This document shows, one piece after another, positions 6,701 to 10,079 of a stretch of DNA of 10,079 bases. A program made the position numbers and the translations under genes. The DNA lies in contig PFWI01000037.1 of NCBI GenBank assembly GCA_002791075.1, positions 1-10,079 of the forward strand, given 5' to 3'. This stretch comes from a bacterium (Candidatus Ratteibacteria) CG_4_9_14_3_um_filter_41_21 (GTDB taxonomy: Bacteria; Ratteibacteria; UBA8468). Under the pieces are notes generated by a model that saw only the letters and a program-made list of their open reading frames with translations, did no database searches and was not told the origin of the DNA. How positions within the stretch are numbered: position 1 is the stretch's first letter; each line of letters opens with the position of its first letter.

Positions 6701-8300
6701 TTTTGTTGGATGTTATGCTGGTGATGGTTCATTAGATGGGGATACTGCAGTGGCATTTTCTTTAGAGAATTATTACAAAAAAGAGGTTATTGTTAAGTTG
6801 AAAAAGATTTCTAAAGATTATTTTGGGACATCTGGTGTAGTTAAAGCAGATAAAAAGAGCAAATTAGTTACTCTAAAGATTTGTTCTAGAACAGCAGTGG
6901 GTTTGTGTAAGGATTTTGTTGAAAACAAGGAAAGAAACAAACGTTATGCGCCTAAATTATTTACAATGGGCGAGGAATTTAGAAGGGCCGTTTTAAGCGG
7001 TCATTATGCAACTGATGGTGGAAATCGAAATAGGATTTACACTTCTTCACCAAAAATGGTTCAAAGTTTAAACATACTGGCAGCAACTTTAGGGACAACA
7101 ACAAGCATTTATAAAGATGAAAGAAAAAACAGATTAGGCAAAGAGCCTAACTATGCAGTTTTGATTTATCAATTAAACAGGAAGAATTATGGGAGTATTT
7201 GGTTTAAAAAGGGTAAAAGATTATGGATGAAAATTAAAAAAATTAAACCAATTCAAAATAGTGCGGCTTATTGTTTTGAAGCAAATATGGGAACTAATCC
7301 TATATTCACTGTTGGAACTAGTGGAATTTTGACGCATAACTGCAGACTGCGCCTCGATAATCGGGTGTTAAGAAAAAGGGGAGGAGGACTTTTTGGCGCA
7401 GCACCCCTCACAGGTAGTGTGGGGGTAGTAACGATTAATATGGCAAGGTTAGGATATTTGGCTTCCGGCAAAAAGGATTTTAGGGAAAAATTGAATCGGC
7501 TAATGGAACTGGCTAAAAACTCCCTGGAGATTAAAAGAAAAACCCTGGAGAGGTTCACGGAGAATAATCTTTACCCTTATTCCAAGTATTATTTGAGAGC
7601 GGGCAAAGAGCGTTTTGGGGAATATTGGAAGAACCATTTCTCCACCATTGGTCTTCTCGGGATGAACGAAGCCTGCCTGAATCTTTTAGGCAAAGATATC
7701 GGCGATGAAAAAAGCAGGGAGTTCACCCTGGAAATCTTGGATTTTATGAGAAAAAAGTTGCTTATTTTCCAGGGAGAAACCGGCAATATCTATAATCTGG
7801 AAGCAACCCCGGCCGAGGGGACTTCCTACCGTTTGGCCAAAACCGACAAAGAGAAATTTCCCGAAATCATCTGCGCTAACGAGGAATCTTTCCGAAATGA
7901 AGGCACCGAGCCTTTCTACACCAATTCCACGCAATTACCGGTGGATTATACCGACGATATTCTTGAGGTGCTGGATTTGCAGGATGACCTGCAAACCAAA
8001 TATACCGGGGGCACGGTCATCCACTTCTATTTAGGGGAAAAGATAGATGACCCGAAGATGATTCAGCATATCGTCCAAAAAATCTGCAAAAACTATCGTC
8101 TCCCTTATTTCACCATTACCCCCACTTTTAGCATCTGTTCGGTTTGCGGATATATCCCGGGAGAGCACTTTACCTGTCCGAAATGTTCCCGCGAAACCGA
8201 GGTTTATTCCCGTGTAGTGGGTTATCTGCGCCCGGTAAAACAATGGAATAAAGGGAAGAAAGCCGAATTTAGCAGGAGAAAAACATTTAAGGTTGAATGA
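783..8300 (+). CDS. nrdD: Anaerobic (class III) ribonucleoside-triphosphate reductase precursor with five inteins
   Basis: NrdD converts NTPs to dNTPs by glycyl-radical chemistry under anaerobic conditions. The 2505-residue precursor consists of six reductase segments: 783-1457, 2607-2729, 3177-3356, 4887-4991, 6297-6347 and 7341-8297. They are separated by five inteins. Joined, they give about 697 residues, normal for the family. In mature numbering, the ATP-cone is at about 3-93, then come FHIHDL, the GRVF-TFPIPTYNIT strand, SMCCRL (Cys378-Cys379, probably including the thiyl-radical cysteine), RKRGGGLFG, TGSVGVVTIN, EATPAEGTSYRLA, NSTQLP and TGGTVIHFYLGE. A structural zinc site is formed by Cys644, 647, 657 and 660, followed by the glycyl-radical motif RVVGY with Gly672. 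All motifs are present and the frame is open throughout, so this is not a pseudogene, but activity requires all five splicing events. The stop overlaps the nrdG start by ATGA. Confidence 0.97.
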   Translation: MFEKIEKRDGRKVKFEAEKINIAIVKAGAATGEFDKNAAQKLTLKVLSLASSLIGTRIPTVEEIQDIVEEVLLSSPYRKTARAYIIYREQHARLRAITTAAHLDLVDQYLGKNDWRINENSNMTFSLQGLNNYLSSEVTGVYWLNKIYPAEIREAHLNGDFHIHDLSIFSTYCVGWDLFDLLAGGFGGVSGKVESKPAKHLRSALGQIANFFYTLQGESAGAQAFSFDSQTPITIKRNGHIETVTLEMLFNDYKHNARELNRSEVIFTEDVYRRYSIDDANKRKYLDSRMLTEPILFQLDKIEVLTENGFVPLNAISRHKIKSQDDELLIIETEDGNVLRVTRSHPVVLADRTIKRADELKKGEELLSFNPNLELTEKIELQNDFAYLIGFMIAEGCWGHQTRDYSIVSQKRNTKERKKIENILKKLKIPYFENGEFNIVFGTTSMGRFIRNHLNLQSGSDRKNLPQFLFSLKKKNIGDLISGLIDGDGDIDRERIIRIHSTGYSLLMQLKQVLKILGINSTVRYVFEKNAKENYKDAYVIRFRIPGELLPLFDQSIKLQNIRFKIKESPKFSSRVVKITDAKYDNEYVYDITSKNNHFLINNIVVHNSNFDTLLSPFIRYDNLSFQQVRQAIQEFIFNVNVPTRVGFQCISEDTEILTPEGWQGYNEIREGSIIKTFNIKTKRIENQRVTNVFKRYYKGIMYNLKNRIQDQLVSPKHKVVRKKFQTDEYILESIEEIMKLKSPFIIPIVAGKNLDKIQETYIQKVKKVNYQGVIWSPHTKNETVVARRKGKVFITGNTPFTNITIDLTPPPYFAKQPVIIGGKPRKETYREFQEEMDIINRAFLEVMAEGDGKGRVFSVDADCLCPIKNSGKIKLIKIGEYTDNLMEKRKPFYFKENNCQVLDARDLNLQCLGLKEGKIDWQKINFLVRHSINNLLRISTVGGFNIKVTPSHSVLVLKDGEIQSFKASNLKAGDYLVAPKIIPSGENKIAKISLAEEFLKRGKTDGIYIREAYKENGKRLWQKRTCKNSTGHVKVFPLNWIGDKIEKFNLSKAKISLTGSKIKISNELPITKELAEFLGWYCAEGSAEKNKKYGGISLAFNLKEEKRTASYLAHLIKKIWLEIPIRLREIKERNLIEIRIHSKLLRRIITEIFRIENGVGKKVPQIIFELSPEMKRIFLSAYFKGDAWITQNTVVNSISRELIYGVSTLLKQLGIFHTLTEYKWEGKTRWRINIWRDNELEKKDSYTISKIPLQESGLEKIVERILEKEPDFYDSLGRKYRNFKTRIFQKFGISHQSSTSLKRMKEGVSYAVKLGIEIPTALKEIENDNLLFLKIKKIEKTKSSNGMVYDFSTESENFVADQFLVHNTFPIPTYNITKNFDWENSNAKLLWEVTAKYGIPYFCLDENTEIFTDKGVKKIKNVSLKDKVLSNTGKLEKISFKKKVKSNESIILEGDEFSIICSLNHRFLTKDGLKMAQDLSLDDYLLQYKDEVVFENGLVLNNYYQQFFKVDDLARLGRNKFEKLVPKRIIKKIPKFQYYKNRFQSTLNEKVKIPDDLNEDLMELMGIILGDGSIRKSTVKVTNADEEIIDFTVETIKNNFGLKPEIRKAGKSEICKEISVSSVILVSFLRSINLGGNTYTKRIPEICFWRKEKEISALLRGLFDTDGSLTLNRGKNHIVSISFANNDLMNDVLILLAKIGIIGKINKLGKKGFRLVITGERNIRLFREKVGFRIKRKERLLSYPCKDSKHPSMGDKIVSIEEAKKISKFYAYKGKDLVRVKSKNEYPYLFISSHQKETKAVSINKIERIKEERILYDLTVVSKNHLFVLRNGIISHNSNFINSDMNPEDARSMCPLAGEEKVLIKSSRGRRVEYSSIRNIYEGNSKQEEYEIYSDGKFIKGRFNKFNNQRMIKIVLENGHEIKTSEQHLNFVMTKPKSKELILKGKELKIGMYLPYSLNIYKGEGGNKDLGYFVGCYAGDGSLDGDTAVAFSLENYYKKEVIVKLKKISKDYFGTSGVVKADKKSKLVTLKICSRTAVGLCKDFVENKERNKRYAPKLFTMGEEFRRAVLSGHYATDGGNRNRIYTSSPKMVQSLNILAATLGTTTSIYKDERKNRLGKEPNYAVLIYQLNRKNYGSIWFKKGKRLWMKIKKIKPIQNSAAYCFEANMGTNPIFTVGTSGILTHNCRLRLDNRVLRKRGGGLFGAAPLTGSVGVVTINMARLGYLASGKKDFREKLNRLMELAKNSLEIKRKTLERFTENNLYPYSKYYLRAGKERFGEYWKNHFSTIGLLGMNEACLNLLGKDIGDEKSREFTLEILDFMRKKLLIFQGETGNIYNLEATPAEGTSYRLAKTDKEKFPEIICANEESFRNEGTEPFYTNSTQLPVDYTDDILEVLDLQDDLQTKYTGGTVIHFYLGEKIDDPKMIQHIVQKICKNYRLPYFTITPTFSICSVCGYIPGEHFTCPKCSRETEVYSRVVGYLRPVKQWNKGKKAEFSRRKTFKVE
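1458..2606 (+). mobile_element. Intein 1 of NrdD: 383 residues, LAGLIDADG type, Ser1/Ser+1
   Basis: Removing this segment joins AGAQAF to SNFDTLL, the expected NrdD sequence. Block A is SFDSQTPI with Ser1 as nucleophile. Block B is VTRSHPVV, with Thr117 and His120. The endonuclease motifs are LIGFMIAEGC (acid Glu170) and LISGLIDGDG (acid Asp263), so both catalytic acids are kept. Block F is YVYDITS, with Asp366. The C-terminus is VVHN (His382, Asn383), followed by Ser+1. An extra stretch of about 70 residues separates block A from block B. Codon use is visibly more A/T-rich than the reductase around it, as expected for a mobile intein. Splicing competence is inferred from intact motifs only. 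Confidence 0.95.
2730..3176 (+). mobile_element. Intein 2 of NrdD: 149-residue mini-intein, Cys1/Thr+1
   Basis: Excision joins VPTRVGFQ to TPFTNITIDL, a continuous NrdD motif. Block A is CISEDTEIL with Cys1. Block B is VSPKHKVV, with Ser66 replacing the usual Thr and His69. Block F reads GVIWSPHTKNETVV, with Ser where most inteins have Asp. The end is VFITGN, with Gly148 in place of the usual penultimate His, then Asn149 and Thr+1. The Gly-Asn ending occurs in some functional mini-inteins. There is no LAGLIDADG or HNH motif and no room for one between blocks B and F, so it cannot home by itself. It is either a minimal form that lost its endonuclease or an ancestrally endonuclease-free type. 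Confidence 0.93.
3357..4886 (+). mobile_element. Intein 3 of NrdD: 510 residues, LAGLIDADG type, Ser1/Thr+1
   Basis: Excision joins KGRVF to TFPIPTYNIT, matching NrdD. Block A is SVDADCLCPI with Ser1. Block B is IKVTPSHSVLVL, with Thr92 and His95. The endonuclease motifs are FLGWYCAEGSA (acid Glu227) and FLSAYFKGDAWI (acid Asp329). The second departs from the usual DGDG form but keeps the acid. Block F is MVYDFSTE, with Asp493. The end is FLVHN (His509, Asn510), followed by Thr+1. This is the largest of the five. About 150 residues separate the second endonuclease motif from block F, including a basic region around 4590-4740 that may be an extra DNA-binding module, which is inferred from its position and charge. 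The segment is strongly AT-rich compared with its flanks. Confidence 0.95.
4992..6296 (+). mobile_element. Intein 4 of NrdD: 435 residues, LAGLIDADG type, Cys1/Ser+1
   Basis: Excision joins KYGIPYF to SNFINSDMNPEDARS, a conserved NrdD run. Block A is CLDENTEIFTDKG with Cys1. Block B is IICSLNHRFLT, with Ser60 in the Thr position and His63. The endonuclease motifs are LMGIILGDGSI (acid Asp169) and LLRGLFDTDGSL (acid Asp264). This is the most canonical LAGLIDADG pair of the four, so it is the best candidate for active homing. Block F is ILYDLTV, with Asp415. The end is GIISHN (His434, Asn435), followed by Ser+1. Only 17 reductase residues (6297-6347) separate it from intein 5. It is AT-rich relative to the flanking reductase. 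Confidence 0.96.
6348..7340 (+). mobile_element. Intein 5 of NrdD: 331 residues, LAGLIDADG type, probable Pro1/Cys+1
   Basis: The C-terminal junction is clear: GILTHN (Thr329, His330, Asn331), followed by Cys+1. At the N-terminus, PLAGEEKV lines up position by position with the usual CLAGDTLV block A if Pro6348 is residue 1. This also keeps both cysteines of the NrdD SMCCRL motif. The alternative, Cys1 at 6345-6347, would leave only SMCRL in the product. Block B is IKTSEQHLNF, with Ser71 and His74. The endonuclease motifs are FVGCYAGDGSL (acid Asp126) and VLSGHYATDGG (acid Asp223). Block F is AYCFEA, with Cys309 where the other long inteins have Asp. Lack of Cys1 or Ser1, a block F cysteine and Thr before the terminal His-Asn recall class 3 inteins, but the class 3 block B tryptophan is absent. 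The class remains open. Confidence 0.93.
8136..8186 (+). other. NrdD C-terminal four-cysteine zinc site
   Basis: The codons at 8136, 8145, 8175 and 8184 encode two CxxC pairs, CSVC and CPKC (mature residues 644, 647, 657 and 660). Class III reductases carry a structural zinc finger here, just before the glycyl-radical loop. It is intact. Confidence 0.9.
8220..8222 (+). other. Predicted glycyl-radical codon of NrdD
   Basis: The GGT codon encodes the glycine of RVVGYLRP, mature residue 672, 26 residues from the C-terminus. In class III reductases this glycine is converted to the stable radical by NrdG, which is encoded immediately downstream. Confidence 0.92.
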
Positions 8301-8989
8301 AAATTGGCGGGTTACAGAAATTTTCGTTGATTGACTATCCGGGAAAAATCTGTGCCATTGTCTTTACCCAAGGCTGCAACTTCCTCTGCCCTTACTGTCA
8401 CAACCCGGAGCTGGTAAAACCAAAACTTTTCTCGCAACTAATCCCGGAGGATGAAATTTTCTCATTTTTGAAAAAAAGGAAAGGTCAATTAGAGGCGGTT
8501 ACCGTCACCGGGGGAGAGCCCTGTCTGCAGAACGGTTTATCCGAGTTTTTGCAGAAAATAAAGGAAATGGGCTATCTAGTAAAATTGGACACCAACGGAA
8601 GTTTTCCCGAACTATTAAGTGAAATTATTCGCCAAAGTTTAATTGATTATTTAGCTATTGATGTCAAGGGACCTCTGGAAAAATATGAGACGATTGCTGG
8701 GGTTCCTTTTGCAACCGAGAAGATTGTAAAAAGCATTAAAATTGCCATTTCCTCTAAAATAAGTTATGAATTCAGGACAACGGTGATAAAATCTCTATTA
8801 GATAAAGATGATTTAAGAAAAATCGGCGAGTTGATAGAAGGCACGCATCTATATGTTTTGCAGAAATTCGTTCCCTCCAAACTCTTAAACCCCTCCAAAT
8901 TTTTAAAAGAGCGTAATTATTCCGAGGAAGAATTTGACCTCTTTAAGCAAATGATGCTTAATTATGCAGAGGATTGTGTGATACGATGA
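8297..8989 (+). CDS. nrdG: Anaerobic ribonucleoside-triphosphate reductase activating protein (radical SAM)
   Basis: This 230-residue radical-SAM enzyme generates the glycyl radical on NrdD, using a [4Fe-4S] cluster and S-adenosylmethionine. The N-terminus has the family signature FSLIDYPGK, then QGCNFLCPYCHNPEL, where Cys27, Cys31 and Cys34 form the CxxxCxxC cluster site. VTVTGGEP (GGEP at 72-75) is the SAM-binding motif. KLDTNGS and LAIDVKGPLEKY follow, as in the longer NrdG form found in many anaerobes and archaea. Length is normal for that form. The ATG at 8297 overlaps the nrdD stop as ATGA, with AAGG at 8289-8292 just upstream, so translation is probably coupled to nrdD. No intein interrupts it. 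An activase for another glycyl-radical enzyme is less likely given the neighbour. Confidence 0.96.
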   Translation: MKIGGLQKFSLIDYPGKICAIVFTQGCNFLCPYCHNPELVKPKLFSQLIPEDEIFSFLKKRKGQLEAVTVTGGEPCLQNGLSEFLQKIKEMGYLVKLDTNGSFPELLSEIIRQSLIDYLAIDVKGPLEKYETIAGVPFATEKIVKSIKIAISSKISYEFRTTVIKSLLDKDDLRKIGELIEGTHLYVLQKFVPSKLLNPSKFLKERNYSEEEFDLFKQMMLNYAEDCVIR

Positions 8990-10014
8990 TTGCTTTTTTT
9001 GGTTTTGCCGGAAGCGGAAAGACCAGCTTTTTCCAGGCTCTTACCAGGAGCGAAAAGGAAAGTTATGCCCCTGATAAACCCCTGATTGGAGAAGTAAAAT
9101 TACCCGATGAAAGATTAAAATTCTTAGCCGAAAAACTTGAGTCCAAAAAGGTTACCTTCCCTTCCCTTACTTTTCTTGACCTTAAGGGAGCAAACAAAGA
9201 AGAAGGTTTCCCGCCTGAGATGCTTGCCCAATTAAAAGACGCCCGCCTTCTTATTTATTGTTTAAAAGAATTCGGGGAAGATTGTAATTGCTCGGACGAT
9301 TTAGAATCCCTGGAATTGGAATTAATCTGCTACGATTTAGAACTTGCGGAGAAGAGATTGTCCTCTCCTCAAGAGAATTCCTCGGTTCAAACCCTTTTGA
9401 AACGCTGCCAGGAGGCTTCACAAAATGGGATTCCTTTAAGGGACCTTGAATTTTCGGAAAATGAAAAAAAGATTTTATGCGAGATTCCTTTTCTCAGTTT
9501 CAAGAAGGCAATTATTCTGATTAACAAGGAAAAAGAGGCTTTATCCTCCGGCAATAGGCTCCCTCCTCTTTTATTCAAGCCTAAGGGAAAAGAAAAAATT
9601 CCGATTTTTTCCCTTTCTGCGCTGATGGAAAAAGAAATCAGCCAATTGCCTCCCCCGGAGAAAAATGAATACTTGAAAAAAATAGGTTTGGCTGAATCGC
9701 CTTTAATTCCTTTTACCAAAGAAATTCTTAATTCCCTTTCTCTGATAACTTTCTATACCGCGGTTAAAAATGAGGCGAGAGCCTGGCTTATACCCGAGAA
9801 AACCCCGGCAATAAGAGCCGCCGGCAAGATTCACACCGATATGGAGAAAGGCTTTATCCGCGCGGAAGTGCTTGGCTTTGAGGATTTTCAGAAAGCAGGT
9901 TCTCTTGCTTCCGCCAAACACCAAAATCTTACTCACTCCGAAAATAAGGAATATTTAGTTCGTGACGGCGAGATCATCGAATTTTTGTTTACTACTAGAA
10001 GGTTTCCAAATTAA
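8986..10014 (+). CDS. Divergent YchF/OLA1-family P-loop NTPase
   Basis: This 342-residue protein has the YchF layout. The P-loop is GFAGSGKT (6-13). A DLKG motif (65-68) stands where YchF has DIAG and continues as ANKEEGF. A helical, charged middle (about 105-160) matches the YchF coiled-coil hairpin. The TGS-like C-terminus (about 253-338) contains FYTAVKNEARAW, AAGKIHTDMEKGFIRAEV and YLVRDGEIIEFLF. It is slightly shorter than typical YchF (about 363) and clearly divergent in the G domain, so it may be a paralog and not the housekeeping copy. The base-recognition region reads LINKEKE, so ATP versus GTP preference cannot be decided. The ATG at 8986 overlaps the nrdG stop as ATGA, and AGAGGA at 8968-8973 is a somewhat distant ribosome site. 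A TTG at 8974 is in frame but less likely. Its role beside nrdDG is unknown. Confidence 0.88.
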   Translation: MIAFFGFAGSGKTSFFQALTRSEKESYAPDKPLIGEVKLPDERLKFLAEKLESKKVTFPSLTFLDLKGANKEEGFPPEMLAQLKDARLLIYCLKEFGEDCNCSDDLESLELELICYDLELAEKRLSSPQENSSVQTLLKRCQEASQNGIPLRDLEFSENEKKILCEIPFLSFKKAIILINKEKEALSSGNRLPPLLFKPKGKEKIPIFSLSALMEKEISQLPPPEKNEYLKKIGLAESPLIPFTKEILNSLSLITFYTAVKNEARAWLIPEKTPAIRAAGKIHTDMEKGFIRAEVLGFEDFQKAGSLASAKHQNLTHSENKEYLVRDGEIIEFLFTTRRFPN

Positions 10015-10030
10015 TATTGCAGTCCATGCT

Positions 10031-10079
10031 GTCATTGCGAGGAGTGAAAACGGTTGCGAGGCGAAGCCGAAGCAAACTC
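10031..10079. repeat. REP-like intergenic repeat, cut by the window end
   Basis: The stretch begins GTCATTGCGAGGAG and ends GAAGCAAACTC. It contains ATTGCGAGG (10034-10042) echoed by GTTGCGAGG (10053-10061), and TTGC near the left is matched by GCAA near the right. This style (CATTGCGAG...GAAGCAA) is a frequent dispersed palindromic repeat in uncultured bacterial genomes, recalled from general knowledge. It starts 16 bases after the last stop codon. There is no hairpin plus T-run terminator between the gene and the repeat. Confidence 0.6.

Noticed and set aside
1458..7340. Interruptions of nrdD as group I/II introns or insertion sequences
   Set aside because: The reading frame is open throughout. 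Each insert has Hint blocks A, B and F and a terminal Asn, which is intein structure and not intron or IS structure.
6348..7340. Confident class 3 assignment of intein 5
   Set aside because: The block F Cys and the Thr before His-Asn fit, but the block B tryptophan expected two residues after His74 is absent, so the class is left open.
783..8300. nrdD as a pseudogene
   Set aside because: No stop or frameshift is present. The zinc cysteines, the radical glycine and the main family motifs are all present once the inteins are removed.
8974..8985. TTG start for the YchF-like gene
   Set aside because: It adds only MCDT before the family-typical hydrophobic strand and P-loop. The ATG at 8986 gives the same ATGA overlap style as nrdD/nrdG.
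347..9936. Minus-strand and alternative-frame open reading frames
   Set aside because: They lie inside strongly supported + strand genes, show no recognisable motifs and lack ribosome sites, so they are shadows.

Overview
The window carries one bacterial anaerobic nucleotide-reduction locus, with all genes on the + strand. The order is: a small ATP-cone protein (93-674), a palindrome-rich intergenic spacer, the class III anaerobic ribonucleoside-triphosphate reductase nrdD (783-8300), its radical-SAM activase nrdG (8297-8989), and a divergent YchF/OLA1-type P-loop NTPase (8986-10014). nrdD/nrdG and nrdG/ychF-like each overlap by ATGA, so these three genes look translationally coupled. NrdD reduces NTPs to dNTPs without oxygen, using a glycyl radical that NrdG installs. 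The ATP-cone protein is probably an allosteric or regulatory relative of the NrdD N-terminus. The YchF-like NTPase has no established link to the pathway.

The outstanding feature is that the nrdD reading frame encodes a 2505-residue precursor, of which only about 697 residues are reductase. The remaining 1808 residues (72%) are five in-frame inteins at 1458-2606, 2730-3176, 3357-4886, 4992-6296 and 6348-7340. Removing them at the boundaries given here restores uninterrupted NrdD motifs at every junction. All five sit within 153 residues of the mature enzyme (after residues 225, 266, 326, 361 and 378), the conserved catalytic core. Four carry LAGLIDADG homing-endonuclease motifs and one is a 149-residue mini-intein. 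Each uses a different pair of splice-junction residues: S/S, C/T, S/T, C/S and P/C. The fifth appears to begin with proline, has cysteine in place of the usual block F aspartate, and splits the Cys-Cys pair of the NrdD SMCCRL motif. It is a candidate for non-canonical splicing chemistry.

The organism looks like an anaerobic or facultatively anaerobic bacterium of moderate-to-low GC, with Shine-Dalgarno starts and tight operons. The short dispersed-looking palindromes between genes (about 60-82, 685-762 and 10031-10079) resemble intergenic repeats common in uncultured candidate-phylum genomes, but the phylum cannot be fixed from this window. By eye the inteins are clearly more AT-rich than the flanking reductase segments, which fits acquisition from elsewhere. 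Only two non-coding stretches exist besides the window edges, both short. No RNA gene, CRISPR array, insertion sequence or convincing rho-independent terminator was seen.
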